A DNA stretch of 64,000 nt, taken from Chitinophagales bacterium. GTDB lineage: Bacteria; Bacteroidota; Bacteroidia; Chitinophagales; LD1. Shown piece after piece: positions 54,913 to 63,549 of the stretch. Made by a program: the position numbers and the translations under genes. Positions within the stretch are counted from its first letter, which is position 1; each line of letters starts with the position of its first letter. The stretch is taken from NCBI GenBank assembly GCA_019638515.1, contig JAHBTS010000001.1, forward strand, positions 620,001-684,000, in the 5' to 3' direction. The notes below the pieces were generated by a model that saw only the letters and a list, made by a program, of their open reading frames with translations, searched no databases and was not told where the DNA came from.

Positions 54913-55779
54913 TTAGTGCCGGAAGGTGCTGTTCCATTGGCCGCTCACCATTCTGTTTTTACCGAAAAAATCGGTTTTTATTTCAGTGGATTCAAATCCG
55001 GTATTTTCCATCAGCAGTTTTACCGCTTCGGCATGTTGGTAGTGGGTTTCAAAAAAAAGTTTGCCATTTTTTTGCAGCATGCCTGCGGCACATTTTGCAA
55101 TAATTTGTTCATAGAAAATGAGTGCTTGTGCATTGGGTGTAAACAAGGCGCTGTGGGGTTCAAAATTCACCACATTTTTTGCCATTTGGTGTTGTTCATT
55201 TTCGGGAATATAGGGTGGGTTGCTAACTATTACATCAAAATTTAGCGGAGGTGTGCTGCTGCTTAAAATATCCAATTGAAAGAAGGTGATTTCTGTATGC
55301 TGAATATGTGCATTTTGGGTTGCTATTTCCAATGCGGCATTGCTTATGTCGCAGGCAAAAACAGAGGCTGTGGGTAATAGTTTTTTTAAGCCAATGGCTA
55401 TGCAACCGCTGCCGGTACCAATATCTAAAATGGTGCCTTTAAATTGTTTGCCGCAGCATTGTGCTGCCCAGTGTACCAGTTCTTCTGTTTCGGGCCGAGG
55501 AATAAGGGTGGCGCTATTTACATTTAACTGTATTCCCATAAAATCGGCTTTGCCTAAAACATACTGCACGGGCTCGTGCTGCATCAATCGCTGCAAGTAA
55601 TTATGCAGTAGTGTTTGCTGGTGAGTAGTAAGCAGTTGGTAGCGGCTCATTTCCAATTGTAAGGTATTGAGTTTTAGTACTGCTTCCATTACCATGTTGG
55701 TAATATTTCTGGTTTCTGCGGTATTGTATATGAGGCGTAATTGTTCGCGGTAGATTTTTAAAATATCGGCAACACTCAT
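54913..55779 (-). CDS. prmC: Peptide chain release factor N5-glutamine methyltransferase
   Basis: A 288-aa SAM-dependent methyltransferase that methylates the GGQ glutamine of release factors RF1/RF2. N-terminal helical domain (QYVLGKADFMG), then motif I TILDIGTGSGCIAIGL, and VSNPPYIPENE with the NPPY motif that positions the glutamine. ETEELVHWAAQ is family-typical. It has normal length. Its start overlaps the stop of the upstream TPR gene by 4 bases, so the two are translationally coupled. Confidence 0.96.
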   Translation of the reverse strand: MSVADILKIYREQLRLIYNTAETRNITNMVMEAVLKLNTLQLEMSRYQLLTTHQQTLLHNYLQRLMQHEPVQYVLGKADFMGIQLNVNSATLIPRPETEELVHWAAQCCGKQFKGTILDIGTGSGCIAIGLKKLLPTASVFACDISNAALEIATQNAHIQHTEITFFQLDILSSSTPPLNFDVIVSNPPYIPENEQHQMAKNVVNFEPHSALFTPNAQALIFYEQIIAKCAAGMLQKNGKLFFETHYQHAEAVKLLMENTGFESTEIKTDFFGKNRMVSGQWNSTFRH

Positions 55780-56699
55780 GGCAGCGATTCTATTTTTTGT
55801 AGCATACTTTCTGCTTCGGCAATATGGAATGCAATATCAACATTTTTGAAAATTTGCAGTGCTTTTTGGCAAGCCTCTATTGCTTGTGCTTTTTTATGGT
55901 GTTTTAAAAATGCATTTGCCATTTGAAGATGAGCCATTCCTACATGGCGCTTAGTAAGGTGTTGCTCTATAAGCGATATTGCCTCTGTCATGTATGCAAT
56001 ACCGAGGTTTTCTTCTCCCGAAAGGTAGGTGCAAAAGCCAATATTAAAGCGCGCCATGGTAATATTTCTTTTGTTTCCCTTGGGGCCGCTATTGATAGAT
56101 AAAATTCTGCGGAGGAGTTCAAATTTTTCGGTGTATTGGTTTTCGGGTAATAAAAGTGCTAAGCGGTTTAAGCAAAGCGACATTCCATCTACATCGTTTA
56201 AGTGCTCAAAAAAGTGGAGTGCATTACGCGTGTACACCACCAGTTTTTCTTTGCTCTCTTGCGAGCGGGCAGGCGAAGCTCGATTATACCAAAGCGATCC
56301 AAAAATTTTCCATTTTAGGCGCTGGTCTTCGGTAGGTGCAAGTGTTAGGTGCGCGAAGGCTTCGGTATATGTTTTTTCTGCTGCTTCGTGCTGCTTGCTT
56401 AGTGTATAGTTTAAAGCTAAGAGTCTGTAAATTTCACCGGTATAAATACTGAGTTTTTGAGTGTTTAAATCTTGAATAAAGAATAAACTGCATTGTTGCT
56501 GCAGTTCAAATTGTTGCTGGTTAAAAAGTGTTTGTGTAACTGAAAAGGCTGCTTGGGCAGCTTCATCTGTTTGGGAGTTTTCAATAGCTTTCCTATACTG
56601 CTCCAATAGTGGTTGCAGCAGCACATCAAAATTCAGCCCTAATAAGGATTTACATTGCAGGGCAATATTAGTTAAGGTTTGGTTCCGCTCAGGGTTCAT
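55776..56699 (-). CDS. TPR-repeat protein upstream of prmC
   Basis: A 307-aa cytosolic protein (no signal peptide) from the ATG at 56699 (MNPERNQTLTNIAL). A GTG start at 56726 would lie inside the promoter, so the ATG is preferred. Helical repeats fill the protein (YRLLALNYTLSKQHEAAEKTY, MAHLQMANAFLKHHKKAQAIEA). No enzymatic motif is seen. Coupling to prmC could mean a role around translation, but that is only context. Confidence 0.72.
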   Translation of the reverse strand: MNPERNQTLTNIALQCKSLLGLNFDVLLQPLLEQYRKAIENSQTDEAAQAAFSVTQTLFNQQQFELQQQCSLFFIQDLNTQKLSIYTGEIYRLLALNYTLSKQHEAAEKTYTEAFAHLTLAPTEDQRLKWKIFGSLWYNRASPARSQESKEKLVVYTRNALHFFEHLNDVDGMSLCLNRLALLLPENQYTEKFELLRRILSINSGPKGNKRNITMARFNIGFCTYLSGEENLGIAYMTEAISLIEQHLTKRHVGMAHLQMANAFLKHHKKAQAIEACQKALQIFKNVDIAFHIAEAESMLQKIESLP

Positions 56700-56725
56700 C
56701 AGCGAATGGGTTTGTCCGTTTGGCA

Positions 56726-56733
56726 CAAATATA
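56726..56733 (-). promoter_or_regulatory. -7 element of the TPR-prmC promoter
   Basis: On the minus strand TATATTTG matches TAnnTTTG, 26 bases above the ATG at 56699. It excludes the GTG at 56726 as start. Confidence 0.55.
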
Positions 56734-56798
56734 GGGTTTACCTTAAGAATAGAGAAATTCTATAAAGCGTTTGCTTGCGTTGGGAGTTGAACTGAAAC

Positions 56799-56827
56799 TA
56801 AAAAGGCTGCCAATAATAGCAGCCCTT
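56799..56827 (-). terminator. Terminator of ndk
   Basis: GGCTGC (56805-56810) pairs with GCAGCC (56819-56824), with flanking pairs, and a T5 run follows on the minus strand. It lies 26 bases below the ndk stop codon. Confidence 0.8.
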
Positions 56828-56852
56828 TGTTTTCGTAGGTTGTATGTTGCGT

Positions 56853-57272
56853 TTAGAAGCGCTCTACTCCGCTAAAGTGGAATGCTGCTTCAATAGCTGC
56901 ATTCTCATTGCTGTCGCTACCGTGTATAGCATTGCGCTCAATATTTTTAGCATATAGTTTTCTAATTGTTCCTTCTTCTGCGTTGGCAGGATTGGTGGCT
57001 CCAATTAGTTTTCTAAAATCTTCTACTGCGTTTTCTTTTTCAAGAACAGCAGCCACAATTGGACCTTCGGTCATAAAGGCAACCAATTCTCCAAAAAACG
57101 GACGTTCTTTGTGAATAGCATAAAACTCTTCCGCTTTTTCTTTAGAAAGACGTGTAAGTTTCATTGCTTGAATTTTGTAACCGGCAGCAATAATTTGGTC
57201 TAATATTTTTCCGGTAAAACCATCTGCAACCGCATCGGGTTTTATCATGGTAAGTGTAATGTTTGAAGCCAT
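56853..57272 (-). CDS. ndk: Nucleoside diphosphate kinase
   Basis: A 139-aa enzyme that balances nucleoside triphosphates by moving the gamma-phosphate between nucleotides through a phospho-histidine. LTMIKPDAV is the N-terminal signature, and H117 in RNAIHGSDS is the phosphorylated residue. Length is normal for the bacterial form. It is monocistronic with its own terminator and a -7 promoter element at 57300. Confidence 0.97.
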   Translation of the reverse strand: MASNITLTMIKPDAVADGFTGKILDQIIAAGYKIQAMKLTRLSKEKAEEFYAIHKERPFFGELVAFMTEGPIVAAVLEKENAVEDFRKLIGATNPANAEEGTIRKLYAKNIERNAIHGSDSNENAAIEAAFHFSGVERF

Positions 57273-57299
57273 TTTTTATATGTTTTTTTAAAAGCGCGG

Positions 57300-57307
57300 C
57301 AAAAGTA
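57300..57307 (-). promoter_or_regulatory. -7 element of the ndk promoter
   Basis: On the minus strand TACTTTTG matches TAnnTTTG, 27 bases above the ndk ATG. Confidence 0.5.
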
Positions 57308-57468
57308 AGGTGAAAAACGAGAAAAGGAAACCCTTTACATACTTTAAGTGATTTTTTTGTTGAAACCATCTTAGGAAATTGTAAGACTCTTTAATATGTT
57401 AATGTGGTCTGGGAGAATAAAAAATCGCTATTTTCAGCACCTTTAAAAAAATCAAACACAAGCAAATT

Positions 57469-59109
57469 ATGAAGCAGATTGTAGCTTTTGCAATGGCACT
57501 GAGCTTATTTTCTACCACTGTTTATTCGCAATGTACCGAAACACAAATTCCCAAAGTTTTGTTGGTGGGCGATAGTTGGGCGTTTTTTATGAGTGTGGAT
57601 GGCACTATCAATAATGCATTGACGAAGTGGGGACATTCGGGGTTTAAGTTTGTGAGTAATTCTACGGTAGCAGAAAATGGTGCTGAAACAGATGATTTTC
57701 TTACAGCAACGAAGCAAAATGAAATTAGAAAGTTGTTGAACGATAATCCTTCTATTGAAGTAGTGCATTTAAGCATTGGAGGCAACGATATTTTGGGGAG
57801 TTGGAAAGTGAGTTATTCGCAAAGCAAAACAGATTCGTTGAAGCAAGATGTTTCTGCTCGCCTTATTCAGGTAATAGATTTTATTAAGAGTTGTCGCCCG
57901 GGAATTAAAATTTTTTGGAGCGGCTATTGCTATCCAAATTTTGGAGAAGTAATTCCAACCTCGGGTTTGGGAAACAATCATCCATTTAATGGTACTTGGC
58001 AAAAAATGGAAAATCCGGATTTTATTACCATCAATAGTTTGCTAAACGACTTTTCTGATGCTGTTGATAGTTTTGCTCAAACAGATCCGCAAGTGGACTT
58101 TGTAAAAGCTACGGGCTTAATGCAATATACATTTGGGCAGTTGCAACCGCTGGGCGTTGCTCCGAGCGGAACTTATCCTGCATTTTCTGTTCCACTACCG
58201 GAAGGAGATCCCAATTATCCATCGCCTAAAAATTCTATGCGCGATTATTTAATTACCAAAGATTGTTTTCACCTTTCGCCCCAAGGATTTTTAGATTTAA
58301 TTGAGTATCACACACAAAAATTTTACCATAAATATTTAATGGACGATAAGTACTATTTGCCTGAAGGAAATGGCAATTCGGGTACTGTTTCCTCTGCAGG
58401 AACTGTGGCAGATAGTTTGGTAATGGGAGAAGATGCAGGCGAAAAGTTTGCAATGGTACTTTCGTTTAACACTACCGATATGGCAGATACTACACTTTCT
58501 AAGGCAAGTATATTTTTAAGAAGGAAGAGTTTGAGCGGTACCAATCCTATTGGCAATAATTTAGAGGTAAAAGTAAAAAGCGGAAACTTTGGAGCTTCGG
58601 CAATAGTAGAAGCAGCAGATTTTACAGATAGCGGCAATGCTGCCGGAACGCCTTGTTTGTTTGGTTCTAATGGTGGCAATAATCACTGGATTCGCTTAGA
58701 TATTCCGGCTTCACTTTTCCCATACATTAATAAAAATGCGTCCACTCAATTCGTAGTTAGTGCACCTACCGCCACAGGTGGAAAAGTGGTATTCTATGAC
58801 GGAAGCAATCCGGAACTGGCTCCTGTTTTAAACCTTACCTATAATAATCCAACTGTAGGCTTAAAAGAAATTTATAGCAATGCAGTTTTAAATATTTATC
58901 CTAATCCGGCAGGCAATATGCTATATGTAACTACCAATGCAGCTACCGTAGAAACTGTAGAAATAAGCGATATGCTTGGAAGAAAAGTACTGCACCAACA
59001 ATTGCTTAACAATGCGCCAGTTGATATTACAGCATTGGGAACAGGCGTATATTTTGTTTCGGTAAAAACAGCATCGGGTACATTAAGTAAAAAGTTTGTG
59101 AAGCAATAG
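57469..59109 (+). CDS. Secreted SGNH/GDSL hydrolase with T9SS sorting domain
   Basis: A 546-aa exported hydrolase. Signal peptide (IVAFAMALSLFSTTVYS), then an SGNH domain (about 25-290) with block I LLVGDSWAFF (nucleophile S36), block III SIGGNDILGSW (Asn) and block V KDCFHLSPQG (Asp and His). Such enzymes deacylate or de-esterify lipids, sugars or peptidoglycan. Residues about 300-470 form a beta-sandwich of DNRLRE-like type (SKASIFLRRKSLSG). The last ~80 residues (LNIYPNPAGNMLYVTT to KFVKQ) are a T9SS type A domain. It has no close operon partner. Confidence 0.87.
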   Translation: MKQIVAFAMALSLFSTTVYSQCTETQIPKVLLVGDSWAFFMSVDGTINNALTKWGHSGFKFVSNSTVAENGAETDDFLTATKQNEIRKLLNDNPSIEVVHLSIGGNDILGSWKVSYSQSKTDSLKQDVSARLIQVIDFIKSCRPGIKIFWSGYCYPNFGEVIPTSGLGNNHPFNGTWQKMENPDFITINSLLNDFSDAVDSFAQTDPQVDFVKATGLMQYTFGQLQPLGVAPSGTYPAFSVPLPEGDPNYPSPKNSMRDYLITKDCFHLSPQGFLDLIEYHTQKFYHKYLMDDKYYLPEGNGNSGTVSSAGTVADSLVMGEDAGEKFAMVLSFNTTDMADTTLSKASIFLRRKSLSGTNPIGNNLEVKVKSGNFGASAIVEAADFTDSGNAAGTPCLFGSNGGNNHWIRLDIPASLFPYINKNASTQFVVSAPTATGGKVVFYDGSNPELAPVLNLTYNNPTVGLKEIYSNAVLNIYPNPAGNMLYVTTNAATVETVEISDMLGRKVLHQQLLNNAPVDITALGTGVYFVSVKTASGTLSKKFVKQ

Positions 59110-59126
59110 TTGCAATACCATTATAC

Positions 59127-59171
59127 TACAAGTGTTTATAGCTGCTTAGGCGGCATGTACTTGTAATTTTT
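59127..59171 (+). terminator. Terminator candidate after the SGNH hydrolase
   Basis: TACAAGT (59127-59133) pairs with ACTTGTA (59159-59165) around an inner GCTGC/GCGGC hairpin, then ATTTTTAT. The long loop makes it less certain. Confidence 0.45.
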
Positions 59172-59182
59172 ATATTCGCCAC

Positions 59183-60055
59183 ATGAAACTTATTGATGGT
59201 AAAGGTGTTGCCGATTCTATTAAAAATTCAATTGCAGCAGAGGTGAAAATACTGGTTGATGGCGGAAAAAGAGCGCCACATTTAGCAGCAATTTTGGTGG
59301 GAAACGATGGCGGAAGCCTCACCTATGTAGGGCATAAAGTAAAGGCATGCGAGCAGGTTGGGTTTCAATCTACCTTGCTTCATTTTGAAGATAACATCAC
59401 AGAGGAGTTCTTGCTGAAAGAAGTAGAGAAGTTGAATAATAATCCTGAAATAGATGGGTTTATAGTGCAACTTCCGCTGCCCAAGCATATTGATGCCGAT
59501 AAGGTGCTGCTTGCCGTAAAGCCGGAAAAAGATGTAGATGGATTTCATCCGGTAAATGTGGGAAAGCTAACTTTAGGTTTGCCAACGTTTGTAAGTGCTA
59601 CTCCATTGGGAATTACCAAACTATTGGAGCATTACAATATAGAAACATCGGGAAAAGAAGTGGTGGTAATTGGCAGGAGCAATATTGTGGGGCGCCCGGC
59701 AAGTATATTGTTGAGCAACCAAAGCAATACCGGCAATGCTACTGTAACGGTTTGCCATAGCAGAACAAAAAATTTAAAAGAGCGCACATTGCAAGCCGAT
59801 ATAATTATTGCAGCACTCGGTAAACCGGAGTTTCTTACGGCAGATATGGTAAAAGAAGGAGCAGTGGTAATAGATGTAGGTACTACGCGTGTTGCAGATG
59901 CTACCAAAAAATCGGGTTTTAGCTTAAAGGGCGATGTAAAATTTAGCGAGGTAGCGCCCAAATGCAGCTATATTACACCTGTGCCGGGCGGAGTGGGGCC
60001 AATGACGGTGGTTTCGCTATTGCTCAATACCTTGCAAGCAGCAAAAGGGAAATAA
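59183..60055 (+). CDS. folD: Bifunctional methylene-THF dehydrogenase/methenyl-THF cyclohydrolase
   Basis: A 290-aa cytosolic enzyme that interconverts 5,10-methylene- and 10-formyl-tetrahydrofolate for purine and formyl-Met synthesis. Motifs: [14 protein letters not shown] (catalytic Lys), [42 protein letters not shown] (cofactor fold) and [18 protein letters not shown] at the end. Length is normal. The stop codon lies 5 bases before the 3' end of the convergent RNase P RNA. Confidence 0.97.
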   Translation: MKLIDGKGVADSIKNSIAAEVKILVDGGKRAPHLAAILVGNDGGSLTYVGHKVKACEQVGFQSTLLHFEDNITEEFLLKEVEKLNNNPEIDGFIVQLPLPKHIDADKVLLAVKPEKDVDGFHPVNVGKLTLGLPTFVSATPLGITKLLEHYNIETSGKEVVVIGRSNIVGRPASILLSNQSNTGNATVTVCHSRTKNLKERTLQADIIIAALGKPEFLTADMVKEGAVVIDVGTTRVADATKKSGFSLKGDVKFSEVAPKCSYITPVPGGVGPMTVVSLLLNTLQAAKGK

Positions 60056-60057
60056 AA

Positions 60058-60422
60058 AAGTTGCACACCTATAAGCCGGATTCTGTATTTGCATTTTGTG
60101 CAAATCTCTGCCATTTATCTGCGATTTTGCTCACGCAAAACCTGTAGCACTCAACCCCCTTGCATCGGGCGAGTAACCCTCTAGCGCAAGTGTACATGAG
60201 CTTTCAACCCGTGAGGTTTACCCTCCTGCCAATTTACAGAGGCAGAACGTGCGCTCTTACCGCACATTTTCACCTTTTCCCTCCGGCAAGCCGTTGGGTA
60301 GTTATTTTCTGTGGCACTATCTTTTCTGCATGAGCAGAAACCATCCGTTAGGTGGCACGGTACTCTGTGTTGTCCGGACTTTCCTCCCCCAAAATTGAGG
60401 CGGCAGAGCGGTGTGCAACCCT
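60058..60422 (-). ncRNA. rnpB: RNase P RNA, bacterial class A
   Basis: The ribozyme that removes tRNA 5' leaders. On the minus strand it begins after GCAGG near 60420 with P1 (GTTGCACACC pairing with GGTGTGCAAC, 60410-60419 with 60060-60069, 10 bp). It contains the hallmark GAGGAAAGTCCGG (about 60379-60391) that starts P4, ACAGAGTA just after, and the 3' half with AGAATCCGGCTTATAG before P1 closes. Length about 360 nt is typical. A T6 run directly behind P1 (60059-60054) makes P1 double as part of the terminator. No protein should be called in this stretch. Confidence 0.95.
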
Positions 60423-60495
60423 GCAAAAATAACATTATAGCATTCCGTTTACACTTTCTTTTTACTGTTTCCTTTTTTCGGTTCTTATTTGCTGT

Positions 60496-61620
60496 ATGCG
60501 AATTGCATTTGATGCTAAGCGAGCGTTTAATAATACTACGGGTTTAGGAAACTACAGCCGTACGCTTATTGCTGCATTAGAAAAGGGTTTTCCGGAAAAT
60601 GATTATTTCCTTTTTACCCCCAAGGTGCAAGAGGCTTTATATGAAGTATTTACACCAGGTGCTACTATTGTGTTGCCACAACTCAGTAAACACAAACTTG
60701 TGCCTGCCTATTGGCGTTCGTGGGGTTTGGCACAGCAACTTGCACAACATAAGGTTGAAATTTTTCATGGTTTATCAAACGAATTACCATTGAATGCACA
60801 TCGTTTTTTTTGCAAGAATGTGGTAACTATTCACGATGTGTTGTATTTAAAACACCCAAAGGATTTTCCCGCATTCGACCGTTTTTTTTATGCCTTGAAA
60901 ACAAAATATGCTGCCAAGAATGCCGATAAAATAACGGTAAACAGCACGCAAACGAAGGAAGACTTAATGCGCTTTTTGCAAGTGCCGGAAAAGAAAATAG
61001 AAGTAATTCCTCATGCTATCAACGATGTTTTTTGCAACCATAGCAGTAAAGAAGCCATACAGTTAGTAAGAGAAAAATATGAACTGCCGGAGCACTTTAT
61101 TTTACAGCCCGGAAGTTTTTTAGGTCGTAAAAATCATGCACTTTCTATTGCAGCATTTGCTTCTTTGGTAAAGAAGCATAATCACTTATTCTTACTGTTT
61201 ACCGGAGGTGGAGGCAATAAAGAAAAGCAGGTGCTTAGAGAAGTTGCGCTTGCGGGATTGCAAAACAAAATTATTGTAAAGAAGAATATTGCAACAACCG
61301 ATATGCCGGCATTATACAGTGCTGCCAAAATGGTGCTGTATCCTTCGTTGAGCGAAGGTTTTGGTTTACCAATTTTGGAGGCATTTGCCAGCGGTGTGCC
61401 GGTAATAACTTCGCACGGAAAGGTATTTGAGGAAACCGGAGGCAATGGTGCTTTTTATATTGATTCAAGTAGTGTTTCAGATATGCTTGCAGCTATGGAA
61501 ACATTGTTAGAGCATAGTGCAAAACGGGCTGCGTTTATTGCAAACGGAAAATTGCAATTGCAACAATTTTCGGCAACTGAAATGGCGAAGAAAACTATGC
61601 AGTTGTATAGCAGTTTGTAA
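60496..61620 (+). CDS. GT4-family glycosyltransferase
   Basis: A 374-aa cytosolic or membrane-associated retaining glycosyltransferase (GT-B fold). The N-terminal MRIAFDAKRAFNNTTGLGNYS is a typical acceptor-domain start. ILQPGSFLGRKNH and LFLLFTGGGGNKEKQV line the donor site, and PSLSEGFGLPILEAFASGVPVITS is the conserved C-terminal EX7E-type motif. Donor and acceptor are unknown; such enzymes build O-antigen, exopolysaccharide or glycolipids. It is monocistronic and follows rnpB (divergent). Confidence 0.9.
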   Translation: MRIAFDAKRAFNNTTGLGNYSRTLIAALEKGFPENDYFLFTPKVQEALYEVFTPGATIVLPQLSKHKLVPAYWRSWGLAQQLAQHKVEIFHGLSNELPLNAHRFFCKNVVTIHDVLYLKHPKDFPAFDRFFYALKTKYAAKNADKITVNSTQTKEDLMRFLQVPEKKIEVIPHAINDVFCNHSSKEAIQLVREKYELPEHFILQPGSFLGRKNHALSIAAFASLVKKHNHLFLLFTGGGGNKEKQVLREVALAGLQNKIIVKKNIATTDMPALYSAAKMVLYPSLSEGFGLPILEAFASGVPVITSHGKVFEETGGNGAFYIDSSSVSDMLAAMETLLEHSAKRAAFIANGKLQLQQFSATEMAKKTMQLYSSL

Positions 61621-61639
61621 GTAAAATATAATTGCCAAA

Positions 61640-61660
61640 AGTTACTTAGGATAAGTAAGG
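61640..61660 (-). terminator. Weak terminator overlapping the Rrf2 gene end
   Basis: TTACTTA (61642-61648), a 3-base loop and TAAGTAA (61652-61658) form a 7-bp AT-rich hairpin including the stop codon. On the minus strand CTTTT follows. It is suggestive only. Confidence 0.35.
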
Positions 61661-62088
61661 TTTATTGGAATTAAGCGGTCTTTGGAGTTTACAATATCAT
61701 TGATAGATTTTTGTTTAAACATATTCAGCAGTTCAATTTTTATGCCTTTGTATGTTTTGTGCATGGAACATGGATGCTCATCGCTACAATGTGGTAAGCC
61801 GAGTACACAATCGGTAATTACGTTGGTTTCGTCCATTGCTTCAATTACGCTGTATATTGATTTTTTCTTTTGCTCTTCTGTAATGTAAAATCCACCGGAG
61901 CGGCCAGGCATAGATACAATTATGCTTTTTTCTTTTTTGGTAAGTTGCTGTAAAACTTTAGCCACAAATGCTTTGGGCGCGCCAATGCCTTCGGCTATTT
62001 CTTGAATGCCTACTTTGTTTTCTTCAGACGATTTTATGGCAATATAAATCGTTGCTCGTAAAGCGTATTCGGTGGATTTTGAAAACAT
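61642..62088 (-). CDS. Rrf2-family Fe-S transcriptional regulator (NsrR/IscR-like)
   Basis: A 148-aa winged-helix regulator from the ATG at 62088 (MFSKSTEYALRATIYIAI); the frame extends to 62139 with a Cys/Arg-rich, non-conserved leader that would overlap the SCO gene. Three cysteines, C94, C101 and C107 (CVLGLPHC, SDEHPC), have the spacing of [2Fe-2S]/[4Fe-4S] Rrf2 sensors. NsrR-type members respond to nitric oxide and control nitrite/NO genes. Being last in a nirK-FGE-SCO-Rrf2 run makes an NO-responsive regulator of this cluster likely. Which regulator subtype it is cannot be settled by sequence. Confidence 0.9.
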   Translation of the reverse strand: MFSKSTEYALRATIYIAIKSSEENKVGIQEIAEGIGAPKAFVAKVLQQLTKKEKSIIVSMPGRSGGFYITEEQKKKSIYSVIEAMDETNVITDCVLGLPHCSDEHPCSMHKTYKGIKIELLNMFKQKSINDIVNSKDRLIPINLTYPK

Positions 62089-62122
62089 GCAGTTGCGGTT
62101 ACAATTTCTATGTGCTACTAAT

Positions 62123-62698
62123 TCAATTTGTTTTTGCAATACTATTTACCTGTTTGGCAACTTTTTCGGTATTGATGTTGGTACCTTCTTCTTGGCTTAC
62201 CAATTCGCCCTCGGAGTTAAACACACTAATAATGTTGGAGTGCGAAAAATCTATGGGCGATATTTTTTTGTATTTCATAGAAAGTACATTGGCAAATTCT
62301 TTAGTGGCAACATCGTTGCCGCGTAGAAATATCCAGTGTGCAGCATCCATTTTATTGGATTGTGCAAACTCTTTGAGGTGTTCGGGTGTATCGGTTTCGG
62401 GGTCTATAGAAACCAGCACAAGCGATACTTTATTTAAGTTGCTTGGGTCTATTTGTTTTTCTATTTGTTTCATATCGGCAATTAGTAATGGACATGCAGC
62501 TTTGCAGCTTGTGTATATCATTACTACCACCAATGTTTTGCCTCTGAGTTTATTCAATTTTAGTGTGTCGCCATATTGGTTTTGCCAGTTAGATTGAAGG
62601 TGGAAAATTGAATCGGATGGCAATGCTTTCTGGGGCGTAGTGCGGTTGCACGAAAACAGCAAACTGATGCTGATGATTATGAGAAGTAACTGTTTCAT
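62123..62698 (-). CDS. SCO1/SenC-family copper chaperone lipoprotein
   Basis: A 191-aa lipoprotein (lipobox LLFSC, C17) from the ATG at 62698; a start at 62728 would overlap the upstream gene. The thioredoxin-like domain has the copper site TSCKAACP (C65, C69) and His 153 in DFSHSNI. SCO proteins insert copper into oxidases and, in denitrifiers, aid NirK or N2O reductase maturation. It follows the FGE-like gene by 5 bases. The Rrf2 regulator gene starts 34 bases below its stop codon. Confidence 0.92.
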   Translation of the reverse strand: MKQLLLIIISISLLFSCNRTTPQKALPSDSIFHLQSNWQNQYGDTLKLNKLRGKTLVVVMIYTSCKAACPLLIADMKQIEKQIDPSNLNKVSLVLVSIDPETDTPEHLKEFAQSNKMDAAHWIFLRGNDVATKEFANVLSMKYKKISPIDFSHSNIISVFNSEGELVSQEEGTNINTEKVAKQVNSIAKTN

Positions 62699-62703
62699 AA
62701 TAC

Positions 62704-63531
62704 CTAGTTTGAAATATTTTTGGCACATCTAAAACCTAAACTGCTGATGGTGTAATTGGCTTTGAGGTTACTGCGCAGGCTAAAGCGCATAAATGCTGCA
62801 TAGTTCATTACATCGGTAGCGCTGGTGGCACTGCCGGCACACACTAAGTTTTTATTGCCGAAGTCTCCGGAGCGCGAATCGTTTGTAATAAGTACGGAGT
62901 TAAAATCATCTGTCCATTCCCAAACTAAATCAAATACATTGTAGATCCCCCAGTAGTTTGGAGGCGATTGTTTTATTGCGTTGTACTGACGATTTTTTAT
63001 GAGGTATAAATTTACGATGGCATCGGAGTACGATTTTTTTTGCCGTGCATTTATTGATGTTTGGTCTGCCATAGCAATAAATTCCCATTCGTCTAAGGTG
63101 GGCAAGCGTTTGCCTACGGCAGTTGCGTATGCTTTAGCTGCAAACCACGATACGTATGTAACGGGTGCATCGGGTAAGGCATTTTTGGGAAGTAAGGTAT
63201 CGGACTGCCAATCGCGCAGGTAGGCGGTATCGGCAAAGAGTTGTTTTGCTTGTGAGCGTTGCCATTGCGGATTTGCTTTTACAAAGAGTAAAAATTCTGC
63301 GTTGGTAACGGGTGTTTCATCTATTAAAAACGGTTCAACTTTTACTAAGCTGCTATCGGTACCATAGAATGGCTGATAGTTGCCGCCATCTACTTTCACC
63401 ATTTTTGTATGGCTTGTAATAGGAGTTAGCGAAGTGCTTTTTTCAGCAGTAGAAGCTGCCTCCTGCTTTTGGCAGGAGGAGCTTACCAAACAAAAGAACA
63501 AAATATTTGTAATTAGATGAACCGTTTTCAT
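62704..63531 (-). CDS. FGE/SUMF1-fold lipoprotein lacking the catalytic cysteines
   Basis: A 275-aa lipoprotein (lipobox VSSSC, C20) with the formylglycine-generating-enzyme fold (about 43-272): FLIDETPVTNAEFLLFVK, DAPVTYVSWFAAKAYATAVGK, RLPTLDEWEF, VWEWTDDF and the C-terminal LGFRCAK. In true FGE two cysteines lie in a YCYRYRCAAR-like segment; here that segment reads YAAFMRFSLR (244-253), so both are missing. Formylglycine formation is therefore unlikely. A structural or copper-cluster accessory role beside NirK is inferred, as with other non-catalytic FGE-fold proteins of this phylum (GldK/GldJ class). It lies 18 bases downstream of nirK and 5 upstream of the SCO gene. Confidence 0.85.
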   Translation of the reverse strand: MKTVHLITNILFFCLVSSSCQKQEAASTAEKSTSLTPITSHTKMVKVDGGNYQPFYGTDSSLVKVEPFLIDETPVTNAEFLLFVKANPQWQRSQAKQLFADTAYLRDWQSDTLLPKNALPDAPVTYVSWFAAKAYATAVGKRLPTLDEWEFIAMADQTSINARQKKSYSDAIVNLYLIKNRQYNAIKQSPPNYWGIYNVFDLVWEWTDDFNSVLITNDSRSGDFGNKNLVCAGSATSATDVMNYAAFMRFSLRSNLKANYTISSLGFRCAKNISN

Positions 63532-63549
63532 GGATGTGTTATGCTTGGG

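Noticed and set aside
60181..60547. Short open frames within the RNase P RNA region
   Set aside because: The stretch shows the RNase P core motifs and P1 pairing on the minus strand, so the frames are chance readings of a structured RNA.
61968..62597. A 209-codon open frame on the plus strand opposite the Rrf2 and SCO genes
   Set aside because: It is antisense to two genes with clear motifs and has no family-like content; a mirror of their codon use.
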